From Roseiarcus sp963806935 (GTDB lineage: Bacteria > Pseudomonadota > Alphaproteobacteria > Rhizobiales > Beijerinckiaceae), in assembly GCA_963806935.1 (NCBI GenBank), contig CAWEAT010000022.1, positions 124,001-188,000 on the forward strand: DNA of 64,000 nucleotides, read 5' to 3'. A program made the translations under genes and the position numbers. The notes beneath the pieces are model-generated. The model had not been told where the DNA came from. It saw only the letters and a list, made by a program, of their open reading frames with translations, and made no database searches. This document shows, in pieces, positions 16,873-25,784 of the stretch. Every line of letters begins with the position of its first letter. Within the stretch, counting starts at the first letter, position 1.

Positions 16873-17771
16873 AGGTCGAGCGAGCCGCTGGACACGAGAA
16901 CGACCGAGCCGCCGATCGTCGCTTCGGTGAGCGCGCCCTCTTCGATCGTAAGGCCGAGCACGATCAGACTCGGCCGGCCCATCTCGAAGCCCTGCTCGAT
17001 CGTGAAAGTGTGCTCGCCATCCGTTGGCCGGTCGAAAGCATGAACGGCGCCGGCGAAGGCGGCGGCGGCGCTGCCCGTCGCCGGGTCTTCCGTCACTCCC
17101 CAGGCGGGAGCGAACATGCGCGCGTGATATGCTGATCCGGCATGCGCGACTTCGCTCGCGTAGACATAAGTCGCCGGCCCGTCCTTGGTCGCCCAGGGCA
17201 TTGCGCCGGGCTCGGCGCGGCCGACGGCGTCGAGCGAGCGCACCGGAACGAACAAAAAGGGCGCGCCGGCCGAAAAAAGGCTCGGCTCATGGGCGCCGAA
17301 GCCGATGTCTTTAGGTTCGAGCCCGAGACCTGCGGCGATTTCCGCCTTCGACGGCGGGTTTCCGCCTAGCCGCTCTGGCAGCCTCGGCAACTCGAAATAG
17401 GCGGCAAGCGCCTTGCCCTTGCGATGGCGGGCGCTGCAGATGACGTCGCCGATCTCTTCCTCGAGCACAATCCTGAGGTCCTGCGTGACGAGCAGGTCGC
17501 GGGCTCTCTGATGGGCGATAAGGGCCGCAGTTCCGACCGTGGGATGGCCGGCGAACGGCAATTCGCGCTTCGGCGTGAAGATCCTGACCCGCGCGGTGTT
17601 GATCGCGTTCCGCGGCTCGAAGACGAACACCGTCTCGGAGAGATTAAATTCCGCGGCCAGGGCCTGCATGCGGGCGTCGTCGAGCCCGTCGGCGTCAAGC
17701 ACGACGGCAAGGGGATTGCCGGCGAGCGCGGTCTCGGTGAACACGTCAAGCGTTTGAAACCGGCGCGCCAT
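16869..17771 (-). CDS. PhzF family isomerase/epimerase
   Basis: A 300-residue cytoplasmic protein of the phenazine-biosynthesis-like PhzF fold (two alpha/beta domains related to diaminopimelate epimerase). The N-terminal FQTLDVFTETALAGNPLAVV, the catalytic-glutamate segment NLSETVFVF, and TPKRELPFAGHPTVGTA are all diagnostic, as is GVTEDPATGSAAAAFAG near residue 215. No phenazine genes are nearby, so it is a general PhzF-like enzyme of unknown substrate. It is first in a two-gene unit with the NUDIX hydrolase. Confidence 0.9.
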   Translation of the reverse strand: MARRFQTLDVFTETALAGNPLAVVLDADGLDDARMQALAAEFNLSETVFVFEPRNAINTARVRIFTPKRELPFAGHPTVGTAALIAHQRARDLLVTQDLRIVLEEEIGDVICSARHRKGKALAAYFELPRLPERLGGNPPSKAEIAAGLGLEPKDIGFGAHEPSLFSAGAPFLFVPVRSLDAVGRAEPGAMPWATKDGPATYVYASEVAHAGSAYHARMFAPAWGVTEDPATGSAAAAFAGAVHAFDRPTDGEHTFTIEQGFEMGRPSLIVLGLTIEEGALTEATIGGSVVLVSSGSLDL

Positions 17772-17822
17772 CAGACGAAAGTCCCGCGCCCGCGGCGCCC
17801 CTCGAAAGGCCGGCGCGCCCGG

Positions 17823-18188
17823 TCAGTACCAGGAAAACAGAGGCCCGTCGACGCCGGGCTGGGAGACGATAATGAGCGGCCGATTCGATTCGGGGAGGGT
17901 AACCGGGTTCGGCAGGCGGTCGGTTCCGCGCAGGCCGGAGAATGTCCCCTGAACCGAGTCGCGCTGCGGCGGTCGGAAGGTGTCGCTAACGTAGCCGTTG
18001 CGCGAACCGACGGGCGCCCATGTGCCCAAGGTCAGCCAGGGTTCAACGCCCCTGTGAACGGTGATGTCATGTCCCGCGGCGGCGGCCGGATGTCGGGCGC
18101 GGTGATGAACCGTCTGCGCCGAGGCGCAGGAAGACGCGAGGATAAATCCAAGCGCGGCGGCCCCGAGCAACCTGATCGAATGTGTCAT
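17823..18188 (-). CDS. secreted hypothetical protein
   Basis: A 121-residue protein starting MTHSIRLLGAAALGFILASS with signal peptidase site after ASA-Q. The mature part is small and polar (VHHRARHPAAAAGHDITVHR, then PVGSRNGYVSDTF) without cysteines apart from the signal region. An upstream in-frame start at 18209 is less likely because it precedes the signal peptide. No family recognised; probably periplasmic. Confidence 0.6.
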   Translation of the reverse strand: MTHSIRLLGAAALGFILASSCASAQTVHHRARHPAAAAGHDITVHRGVEPWLTLGTWAPVGSRNGYVSDTFRPPQRDSVQGTFSGLRGTDRLPNPVTLPESNRPLIIVSQPGVDGPLFSWY

Positions 18189-18276
18189 AAGCGCTCCCCT
18201 TTGCGCCACCGATTATACGCCAGAATCCCTCTAGTCATGCGCCGATATGCGAAAAAAGTAAATGAGCGCCGGCGAG

Positions 18277-19131
18277 TCACACCGCCTCGGCGGCAAAGAG
18301 TCGAGAGGGCCGGACGAGTTCGTCCTGTGCGGCGACAACGGCCAGTTCGCGCGAGCCGGCCGTCTCGGTTGCGGTCACGATGGCGTGAACGGACGATGCC
18401 GCAAGCGAGAGCGCCTCGCCCGTCGCACGGCGCTCGAGCCAGTGATGGAAGAACAGCGCCGCGAACAGGTCGCCGGCGCCGTTGACCGCAATCGGGAGCT
18501 TTGGCGTGCGCAAGCGCCAGAAACCGGCTTCGTCCCCGGCCAGCATGTCGAGCGCGTCGGCGGGCGTGTCTTCGAGCATGAGCGATTTGGCGACCACGAC
18601 CTGCGGCCCAAGCCGGCGCAGCGCCGCAATCGCCCCGCGCGCCGCGCTCAAGTCGCCGACCCGCTCGCCGGTCAGCCATTCGAGCTCGAAGGCGTTGGGC
18701 GTCGCGATCGTCGCCAGCGGCAGCGCGCGATCGCGGAAGAATTCGCCCACGCCCTCGGCCACATAAGAGCCGCGTCCGGCCCGGCCTATGACCGGATCGC
18801 AGGCGTAAGCCGCCTCGGGGTTGGCGGCGCGGATGCTCGCGAGCGCACGCAGCGCCGCTTCGCCAATTTCGGCCTTGCCGAGATAGCCGGTCAGCAGTCC
18901 GGCGCAGCGCGCGAGCGCGCCGATCGCCTCGAGCCCCGCGACGCATTCGTCGATCATGCCGGCGTCGAAGGCGCGGCCGCGCCAGCCGGCGTAGCCGGTA
19001 TGACTCGAGAACTGCACCGTCATGATCGGCCAGACTTCGCGTCCAAGACGCTGCAAGGCAAAGACGGCCGCCGAATTGCCGACATGGCCCAGGACGACAT
19101 GCGACTGAATGGACAGGATCGGCGCGAGCAT
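18277..19131 (-). CDS. pdxY: pyridoxal kinase (PdxY/PdxK type)
   Basis: A 284-residue ribokinase-fold kinase that phosphorylates pyridoxal to PLP in the B6 salvage pathway. The start MLAPILSIQSHVVLGHVGNS is characteristic, followed by PIMTVQFSSHTGYAGWRG. The anion-hole/catalytic motif NGAGDLFAALF near residue 220 carries the GAGD aspartate base. The open frame continues far upstream antisense to the PAP2 gene, but kinase homology begins exactly at ATG 19131. Confidence 0.92.
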   Translation of the reverse strand: MLAPILSIQSHVVLGHVGNSAAVFALQRLGREVWPIMTVQFSSHTGYAGWRGRAFDAGMIDECVAGLEAIGALARCAGLLTGYLGKAEIGEAALRALASIRAANPEAAYACDPVIGRAGRGSYVAEGVGEFFRDRALPLATIATPNAFELEWLTGERVGDLSAARGAIAALRRLGPQVVVAKSLMLEDTPADALDMLAGDEAGFWRLRTPKLPIAVNGAGDLFAALFFHHWLERRATGEALSLAASSVHAIVTATETAGSRELAVVAAQDELVRPSRLFAAEAV

Positions 19132-19245
19132 GGCCGACGAGACGCCGATTCGGCGGGCGGCGTCAAAGCGAAGTCGCCTTGCTGGACGGTCTTGGCGATG
19201 CAAAACTAGGCCGGCAATCAGATGCGGGATGAGGAGGGCGGCGCC

Positions 19246-20640
19246 ATGAGCAGGGCAGGATGCGGAATAGGCCTTGTCGCCTTGGTGATGAGCATCGCCG
19301 CGGCCGATGCGCAGAGCGCGACCAACATGGCCGCTCTCAAAGGCCTGGCCCCCGTCTCCGCACTCTCCAAGACCGTGGACGGAACGGCGGCGCTGGGCGC
19401 CAACTTCACCGTCACCGGCGGAATCCAGACAGGAGCCATTCGTCAACCCACGCTGATGCCGTTTGCGGAACAGCAGCAGCAGGCTTTGCGCGACGCCTTC
19501 ATCACCGACGGCAATTTGGTTCAGCTGACGGACGGCTTGGGCACGACCCTGGGCGCGGCGTACGAGGCGCGCGCGCACTATCTCGACCGCGAGCGCTTCA
19601 CCAGCATCTCCAAATCCGTCTCGGATGTGATCGCCTACGCCAACTCGACAAGCGGCTCGGATTCCAACTCCGGAAAATATTTCTTCGCCAACGGAACGAC
19701 GAACGGCAAGAAGCCGGCTTCCGATGAGGCCCTGGCCATCTTCAAGGATATCGACGGCGCCCCCGATCCTTTTGGCCGGGCCTATGGGCGACCGGCGGGA
19801 ACGCCCGGCGCCGACCTCTACGGCGACTCCCGCCCGTTCCAGACCGAGCCCACGATCCTGCCAATCGTGGGGCCGGACTACTTCAATGTTCCAGCCGACA
19901 ATCATGTTTACAACCGCGGCCCGGTCATGAACCTGACCGACAGCCCATCCTTCCCGAGCGGTCACACGACCTACGGCTACATGGGCTCGCTTCTGCTCGC
20001 GGTGCTCGTGCCCGATCGCTATCAGGAGATGGTCGCGCGGGCCGCGGAATACGGCAACGACCGCATCCTCATGGGGGCGCATTACGCCATGGACGTGCTG
20101 GGCGGGCGAACGGTCGCGACCTACGACCTTGCGCATCTGCTCGCCAACGACCCCGCCTACATAGGTCGGCCGCTGAAGGACTTCGCCAGGGCGACGGCGA
20201 TGTCCTCGCCTCTGGTTCCCGTGACCATCGAAGACTTCCGCGCGGCCGTCACGACAGCCAGGGCCGACCTGACCAAGGCGCTCGAGGCGGCCTGCGGCGA
20301 TACGGTTGCGGTTTGCGCAGGTCAGGACACAGGCCGCTTCAACGCGCCCGCAATGAACGAGGCCTTTTACGCCACGACGCAGACCTATGGGTTGGCGGTG
20401 GCGCATCCGGAGACGGCGGACAAGGTGGAAGATGTCGGCGCATTGGCGCCCGAAGCCGGGAACCTGCTGACGGCGGCTTTCCCCAAACTCAGCCTCGAGG
20501 AGGCGAACCGCATTCTGACCGAGACGGAAGGACCCGGCGGCGGCTTTCTCGACGACGGTTCAGCCTTCGGCGTCTATTCCCGGCTCAACCTCTATGCCGC
20601 CGCGGGACGCGCGGCCGCGCTCTCACGCGCCAAGCCCTGA
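19246..20640 (+). CDS. PAP2-family acid phosphatase, exported
   Basis: A 464-residue vanadium-peroxidase-fold phosphatase. Signal peptide MSRAGCGIGLVALVMSIAAA, cut after ADA. Phosphatase motifs: SPSFPSGHTTYGYM (middle motif with the SGH triad) near residue 236, and NDRILMGAHYAMDVLGGR (C-terminal motif with catalytic His) near 278. The strong GAGGAGGG site upstream of 19246 favours that ATG over the in-frame one at 19222. It should hydrolyse phosphomonoesters in the periplasm. The protein is longer than the minimal class A acid phosphatases because of N- and C-terminal extensions. Confidence 0.88.
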   Translation: MSRAGCGIGLVALVMSIAAADAQSATNMAALKGLAPVSALSKTVDGTAALGANFTVTGGIQTGAIRQPTLMPFAEQQQQALRDAFITDGNLVQLTDGLGTTLGAAYEARAHYLDRERFTSISKSVSDVIAYANSTSGSDSNSGKYFFANGTTNGKKPASDEALAIFKDIDGAPDPFGRAYGRPAGTPGADLYGDSRPFQTEPTILPIVGPDYFNVPADNHVYNRGPVMNLTDSPSFPSGHTTYGYMGSLLLAVLVPDRYQEMVARAAEYGNDRILMGAHYAMDVLGGRTVATYDLAHLLANDPAYIGRPLKDFARATAMSSPLVPVTIEDFRAAVTTARADLTKALEAACGDTVAVCAGQDTGRFNAPAMNEAFYATTQTYGLAVAHPETADKVEDVGALAPEAGNLLTAAFPKLSLEEANRILTETEGPGGGFLDDGSAFGVYSRLNLYAAAGRAAALSRAKP

Positions 20641-20784
20641 AAAGCGCGTGGCTTCAAACGGCTCGTCCGAGTTCGAACTCCGCGGACCCGGCGGCGAGCA
20701 CGCCATCAGGCGCATGGCTTGAGCGTCCGGCGCAAGCCTGAAACAATGCGCTGACCCTTCATCGCGGACAGCCGAGGCCCCTTC

Positions 20785-22494
20785 ATGAGCGACGCCATCG
20801 CTTTTCTTCGTCGCGCCATCGAGCAGGGGCAGGGGCTCGACCGGGCGGACGTGGTGCTGAAGGGCGGGCGGATTTTCGATCTGGTGAGCGGGGATCTCAT
20901 CAAGAGCGACGTAGCGATCTGCGCCGACCGGATCGTCGGGACGTTCGGCGACTACCGCGGGCGGCGCGAGATCGACGTCGCAGGAAAGGTGGTGGTTCCG
21001 GGGTTCATCGACACCCACTGCCACGTCGAGAGTTCGCTTCTGACCCCGCTCGAATTCGACCGCTGCGTGCTCGCCCGCGGCGTGACGACATCAATCTGCG
21101 ATCCGCACGAGATCGCCAACGTGCTCGGGCAGGCAGGATTGCGCTACTTCCTGGACGCCGCGATGCTGACGGTCATGGATCTGCGCGTGCAGCTCTCGAG
21201 CTGCGTTCCGGCGACGGCGCTCGAGACCTCGGGGGCGCGGCTCGAGGCCGACGATCTTCTGAAGTTCGCCGATCATCCCAAGGTGCTGGGACTGGCCGAG
21301 TTCATGAACTTTCCCGGCCTTCTGGCGCGCGACCCGTCGTGCCTCGCCAAACTGGCGGCGTTCCAGACCCGGCCGATCGACGGGCACAGCCCGCTTTTGG
21401 GCGGCCTGGCCCTCAACGGCTATCTCGCCGCAGGCGTGCGCACCGATCACGAGGTCACCAACCTTCCCGAGGCGAAGGAGAAGCTCGCCAAGGGGATGCA
21501 CCTCCTGATCCGCGAAGGCTCGGTGTGCAAGGACCTGCACGCGCTGAGCCCCATCATCACCGAGCGCAATTCGCCGTTCATCGCCTTTTGCACCGACGAC
21601 CGCAATCCGCTGGACATCGCGGAGGAAGGCCACCTCGACTTCATGATCCGCACCGCGATCAGCCTCGGCGCGGCGCCGATCGCCGCCTACCGCGCGGCGT
21701 CGATTTCCGCCGCGCGCATCTTCGGCCTGCGCGACCGGGGCCTCGTCGCGCCCGGCTGGCGAGCCGATCTCGTTGTCATCGACGATCTCGAGCATTGCGC
21801 CGTCGCGATGGTGATGGCGGGCGGGCGGGTCGTGGACGACGCGCTGTTCGCCGCGCGCTCGCCGCTCGCCGCTGTCGGGCGGGGGAGCGTGAAAGCGAGG
21901 CGGGTCGCGGCGGGGGATTTCGTCGCGCGAGGGCAGGGGCCCTCGACGCAGGCGATCGGCGTCATTCCCGGCAAGATCATCACCGACCGCGTGCCGGTGA
22001 CGCTGCCGTTCAAGAATGGTGAACGCGGCGTCGATCTTGGTCAGGATGTCGTCAAGGTCTCGGTCGTGGCGCGCCACGGCGTCAACGACAACCTCGCCAC
22101 CGCCTTCGTCAAGGGCTTCGGCATGAAACACGGCGCGATCGCGTCATCGGTCGGCCATGACAGCCACAATCTCTGCGTCGTCGGCGTGGACGAGGCCGAT
22201 ATGGCGGCGGCCGTGAATCGGCTGCGGGAAATCGAGGGCGGATTCGCGGTCGCGCGCGACGGCAAGGTCATCGCCGAACTGCCGCTTCCGGTCGCGGGCC
22301 TGATGAGTCTCAAGAGCTTCGAAGAGGTTCACCAGGCGCTCATCCCGCTGCGGGCGGCCGCCAAGGGACTGGGCGTGACGCTGGCCGAGCCGTTCCTGCA
22401 AGTCGCCTTTCTGCCGTTGCCGGTCATCCCGCATCTCAAGATCACCGACATGGGCCTCGTCGACGTCGACAAGTTCGCGTTCGTGTCCGACTAG
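20785..22494 (+). CDS. ade: adenine deaminase
   Basis: A 569-residue amidohydrolase that converts adenine to hypoxanthine in purine salvage. Metal-ligand motif DTHCHVESS near residue 77 (His78, His80), then the family segment TTSICDPHEIANV, a middle domain with AEFMNFPG, and the C-terminal domain with SVGHDSHNLCVVG, all typical of the Ade family (COG1001). Length fits. The IS630 element begins directly at its stop: the TA of TAG is one copy of the element's TA duplication, and the far flank also reads TAG, so the protein C-terminus is unaffected. Confidence 0.95.
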   Translation: MSDAIAFLRRAIEQGQGLDRADVVLKGGRIFDLVSGDLIKSDVAICADRIVGTFGDYRGRREIDVAGKVVVPGFIDTHCHVESSLLTPLEFDRCVLARGVTTSICDPHEIANVLGQAGLRYFLDAAMLTVMDLRVQLSSCVPATALETSGARLEADDLLKFADHPKVLGLAEFMNFPGLLARDPSCLAKLAAFQTRPIDGHSPLLGGLALNGYLAAGVRTDHEVTNLPEAKEKLAKGMHLLIREGSVCKDLHALSPIITERNSPFIAFCTDDRNPLDIAEEGHLDFMIRTAISLGAAPIAAYRAASISAARIFGLRDRGLVAPGWRADLVVIDDLEHCAVAMVMAGGRVVDDALFAARSPLAAVGRGSVKARRVAAGDFVARGQGPSTQAIGVIPGKIITDRVPVTLPFKNGERGVDLGQDVVKVSVVARHGVNDNLATAFVKGFGMKHGAIASSVGHDSHNLCVVGVDEADMAAAVNRLREIEGGFAVARDGKVIAELPLPVAGLMSLKSFEEVHQALIPLRAAAKGLGVTLAEPFLQVAFLPLPVIPHLKITDMGLVDVDKFAFVSD

Positions 22495-23615
22495 TTCCGT
22501 TGCACAGAGGTTTTGACGTTTTTGAGCGTCCTCAGGGCTCGAGAAATGCGCGCGGACGCCCGCGGTCCGCCTGATGGGCCGGCGCGTTCGAGGGTGAGCA
22601 TGGCTCAGCGACGACGATATTGCCGCTGCTGTGGCTGTCGGCGGCTCGACCGTTTACAGGACCAAGCGCCGCTTCGTTGAAGGCAATCTCGAAGCCGCCT
22701 TGAACGAGGAGCCGCGGGCAGGCGCCGATCGTAAGCTGACCGGCAACGAAGAAGCCCTGCTTGTCGCCACCGCATGTTCGAGCCCGCCCGAAGGTCGCGC
22801 CCGCTGGACGCTGGAGCTGCTGGCTGGCGCGATGGTCAAGCTGACCGACCATGACAGTCTGTCGCGGGAGACCGTCCGCCGACGCTTGGCCGAGAACCAT
22901 CTCAAGCCCTGGCAGAAGGACATGTGGTGCATCCCCAAGGTCGACGCCGAGTACGTCGCCCGGATGGAAGATGTGCTCGACCTCTATGCCGAGCAGCCTG
23001 ACCCAAAGCGGCCGGTGGTCTGCTTCGACGAAAGCCCCTCCCAGCTCATCGGCGAAGCGCGCCAGCCGATCCCGGCCGCACCCGGACGGCTCGAGCGCTT
23101 CGACTACGAGTATCGCCGCAACGGCGTCGTCAATCTCTTCGTCTTCCTTGACGCCCACCGCTCTTGGCGCAGGGTCAAGGTCACGGGTCATCGCACCGCT
23201 GACGACTTCGCCCTTTGCATGCGCGAGCTTGTCGATGTCGACTTCCCAGAAGCCGAGCGCATCCGCGTCGTCCTCGACAACCTCTCCACCCACACCGCCG
23301 CCGCTCTCTACGCCGCCTTCCCGCCGGCCGAGGCGCGCCGCGTGCTCAGACGGCTCGACTTCCACTACACGCCCAAGCACGCCAGCTGGCTCAACATGGT
23401 TGAGATCGAGATCGGCGTGCTCAAAGGCCAATGTCTCGATCGCCGAATCGAAAGCTCCGACCGGCTGGTTGCCGAGATCGACGTCTGGCAGTCTCAGCGA
23501 AATCGAAGCGGCGCTCGAATCAACTGGATGTTCTCCACCGACAAGGCCAGAACCAAAATGGCGCGCGCCTATCCCGATCCCTCGCTCAAAGAGTCATAAC
23601 CACTGTGCCGAGAAC
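22494..23615 (+). mobile_element. IS630-family insertion sequence, 1122 bp, probably inactive
   Basis: Both ends are flanked by TA dinucleotides (22492-22493 and 23616-23617), the target duplication of the IS630/Tc1 group. Terminal inverted repeats are imperfect: the ends begin gttc, and the inner 16 bases at 22502-22517 (gcacagaggttttgac) pair with 23593-23608 with two mismatches. Only about 107 bases separate the left tip from the first recognisable transposase codons, too few for a complete N-terminal DNA-binding domain, and stops or shifts occur there. The catalytic part is intact. Confidence 0.85.
22601..23599 (+). pseudogene. IS630-family transposase, 5'-truncated
   Basis: The readable part starts WLSDDDIAAAVAVGGSTVYR (second half of the helix-turn-helix region), with an in-frame stop at 22595-22597 just before it. 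The DDE catalytic domain is preserved: VVCFDES (first Asp), VVLDNLSTHT (second Asp) and HASWLNMVEIEIGVL (Glu). The C-terminus NWMFSTDKARTKMARAYPDP is normal. Full-length relatives have about 50-60 more N-terminal residues, here missing or scrambled, so self-mobility is unlikely. It might still be cross-mobilised through its inverted repeats. Confidence 0.85.
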
Positions 23616-23674
23616 TAGCCGCGAGCGTCCATCGCGGTTTTGCGATCGGCGGCCGCTGGGATCGGGGCAATTCT

Positions 23675-24052
23675 TCAGCGCTCGCGACGGGCCGCCGCCA
23701 CAAACACGATCGCCAGCGCCAGCCACGACAGGATCAACGTCGAGCCGCCGATCGGTGCGGCGAAAGGAAAAATCCGGTTCCCGGTAAACGCATGCGCCGC
23801 GAGTTCGGCCGCAAACAAGGACGCGCCCGCCTCCATCGCGAAGCCGACCCAGATCAGCGCCGACGTCAGGCTCGCGGAGATCCGGGCGTGCGCAGCGATC
23901 GCGAGGGCCGCGCAGGCATGTAGGATCAGGAACTCGGCGCCCCTCATGGCGAGCTCGCCGCCATTGGCGTGAACGCCCGCGGCCGCGAGCGCGCCGCCTG
24001 CCGCGCCCATGAGCGCGGCGACGGCGGCGAGGATGAAGGGCGAGCGGTTCAT
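23675..24052 (-). CDS. DUF423 membrane protein (YgdD-like)
   Basis: A 125-residue inner-membrane protein with four hydrophobic helices, including FILAAVAALMGAAGGALAAA, AEFLILHACAALAIAAHAR and PFAAPIGGSTLILSWLALA. The GxxGxxxGAxGAH-like N-terminal pattern and the PIGG motif before the last helix are typical of DUF423 (COG2363). Function unknown. It is divergent from the acetyltransferase gene. Confidence 0.87.
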   Translation of the reverse strand: MNRSPFILAAVAALMGAAGGALAAAGVHANGGELAMRGAEFLILHACAALAIAAHARISASLTSALIWVGFAMEAGASLFAAELAAHAFTGNRIFPFAAPIGGSTLILSWLALAIVFVAAARRER

Positions 24053-24190
24053 TTTTGCAGCTCCATCACCGACGCATTCGATTCGGTCCGGGAAGGCAGT
24101 CCTGCTCCCGGCTGCTTGTCAAGACGCCGCAAACCCTCGATCCTCGGACACGCGGGAGCTTTCGGGCGCCCGGGGTCGAGGAGGGCGGTT

Positions 24191-24643
24191 TTGCCGGAAT
24201 GCATTGTGCGCGCGATCAGGCGCGGCGACCGCGAGCGCTGGGCGCCGCTGTGGCGGGCCTATCTTGACTTCTATCGCGCTCAATGGAGCCTCGAGGTCGC
24301 GAATGCGACCTTTGCGCGCATTTTCGATCCGCTTGAGCCGGTGCACGCGGTTGTCGCCGAGCGCGACGGCGAGCTCATCGGCTTTTCCCACTACCTGTTT
24401 CAACGCAGCACCTGGCTCATCAATCCGCAATGCTATCTGCAAGATCTCTATGTCGGCGAAGCGGAAAGGGGAGGCGGAGTGGGCCGGGCGCTGATCGGCG
24501 CCGTCGTCGCAGCGGCGAAAGACGCCGGAGCGGCGCGAGTGTTCTGGAACACCCACGAGACCAACGCGGTTGCGCGCAGGCTTTACGACGCGGTGTCTGA
24601 GCGCTCCGGCTTCATTCAGTACCGCATCGATCCGCTGAGCTGA
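24191..24643 (+). CDS. GNAT family N-acetyltransferase
   Basis: A 150-residue acetyl-CoA-dependent transferase. The chosen start is TTG 24191, preceded five bases upstream by AGGAGGG. Conserved blocks: RAIRRGDRERWAPLWRAYL at the N-terminus, HAVVAERDGELIGFSHYLF, then QDLYVGEAERGGGVGRALIG, whose xxGxGxA loop (GGGVGRA) binds the CoA pyrophosphate, and FWNTHETNAVARRLYDAV. Upstream in-frame codons reach 23969 but are not family-like. Substrate unknown. Confidence 0.85.
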   Translation: MPECIVRAIRRGDRERWAPLWRAYLDFYRAQWSLEVANATFARIFDPLEPVHAVVAERDGELIGFSHYLFQRSTWLINPQCYLQDLYVGEAERGGGVGRALIGAVVAAAKDAGAARVFWNTHETNAVARRLYDAVSERSGFIQYRIDPLS

Positions 24644-24758
24644 CGGGGAGGGCGTCCGAAGGTCTGTTTGGCGCCGGACTTGCCGCAGCGGCGATCTTCC
24701 CCCATGTTGTGGCGCAAGTGCTCATCCCGCGGGGTTGGGCAATGAGGGGGCTCCCATA

Positions 24759-25124
24759 GTGTCGCGACGTCTCACTTCGCGGTCTCTCGCCATCGCCAAG
24801 GCGAACACCCAGGCGGGGGTCGATGCTGCGCTGACCATCGCCGCTCGAACCCAAAGTCTGCTCGCGCCCGGCGGCGGGGGATTCGAGAAAGCGCGCGAGG
24901 CGCAACTCATGGTGCAGGAGAAGGTCGACGCCGCCGTCGAGGGCGCCTTCGCCGCCCACGCGGCCTGGGGCGCGTTCTTCATCAAGGCCGCATTCGGGGG
25001 CGTGCGTACGCCCCACGATTTGTCGGCGGGACTGACCGCCATCGCCGAGGCGGCTGCGGGGCCCGCGCGGCGGAAAGTGCGCGCCAACGCGCGCCGCCTG
25101 ACCGGAGCCAAGGCATTTCGCTGA
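24759..25124 (+). CDS. hypothetical protein, weakly phasin-like
   Basis: A 121-residue protein from GTG 24759 (site GAGGGGG upstream; a TTG at 24735 is an alternative). It is almost entirely helical in character, alanine-rich, without signal peptide: AIAKANTQAGVDAALTIAAR, then EAQLMVQEKVDAAVEGAFAA and ARRKVRANARRLTGAK. The amphipathic helices recall phasin-type granule proteins, but no family motif is certain. Its stop abuts the ATG of the DedA gene with no spacing, implying coupled translation. Confidence 0.55.
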   Translation: MSRRLTSRSLAIAKANTQAGVDAALTIAARTQSLLAPGGGGFEKAREAQLMVQEKVDAAVEGAFAAHAAWGAFFIKAAFGGVRTPHDLSAGLTAIAEAAAGPARRKVRANARRLTGAKAFR

Positions 25125-25781
25125 ATGGCCTTCGCGCATCATCTGCAGGGGGCCCTCGCGACCTATGGCTATTTCGCGGTTTTTCTGATCGTCGCAATGG
25201 AAAGCGCCGGCATCCCGATGCCGGGCGAAACCGTTCTGGTCACCGCCGCGATCCTGGCGGGCCACGGGACGCTCAAAATCTATGGCGTGATCGGCGCAGC
25301 GGCCGCTGCCGCGATCATCGGCGACAACTGCGGCTATTGGATTGGGCGGGAGTTCGGATTTCCGCTCCTTTACCGATACGGTCGCTACATCAGCCTGGAT
25401 GAGCGGCGGCTCAAGCTCGGGCAGTATCTCTTTCTCAAACACGGCGGCAAGGTGGTCTTTTTCGGTCGCTTCGTCGCCATTCTGCGCGCTTTCGCCGCCT
25501 TTCTCGCCGGCGTGAACCACTACAACTGGGAAGAGTTCTTTTTCTTCAACGCAGCGGGCGGAATCGTGTGGGCGACCATCTTTGGCCTCGGCGGCTTCTG
25601 GCTCGGCCGCGCTTTCGAGCATTATGCCCGCCCGGTGGCGCTGGCAGCCCTTGTCGCGGCGGTGATCGGCTCGTTCTTCGCCGCCCGTTTCATCCGCTAT
25701 CATGAGAAGGCGCTCGAGGACGAAGCTGAGCGCGCGCTTCCCGGACCGCTGATTAAGCCGAAGCGGTCAGCGCCCGAGTGA
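25125..25781 (+). CDS. DedA family inner-membrane protein
   Basis: A 218-residue SNARE-associated/VTT-domain protein with about five membrane segments. Diagnostic features are the N-terminal reentrant region ESAGIPMPGETVLVTAAILA, the basic GDNCGYWIGREFGFPLLYRYG, and the motif FFGRFVAILRAFAAFLAGVN (GRFxxxxRxxxxxxAG). Relatives act as undecaprenyl-phosphate or phospholipid flippases. The C-terminus carries a polar tail after the last helix. It starts immediately after the preceding gene. Confidence 0.92.
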   Translation: MAFAHHLQGALATYGYFAVFLIVAMESAGIPMPGETVLVTAAILAGHGTLKIYGVIGAAAAAAIIGDNCGYWIGREFGFPLLYRYGRYISLDERRLKLGQYLFLKHGGKVVFFGRFVAILRAFAAFLAGVNHYNWEEFFFFNAAGGIVWATIFGLGGFWLGRAFEHYARPVALAALVAAVIGSFFAARFIRYHEKALEDEAERALPGPLIKPKRSAPE

Positions 25782-25784
25782 CGC

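Noticed and set aside
18277..20406. 709-codon open frame on the minus strand covering the PAP2 phosphatase gene
   Set aside because: Only its last 284 codons (pyridoxal kinase) show protein-family features; the rest is antisense to a well-supported exported phosphatase and reflects high GC content.
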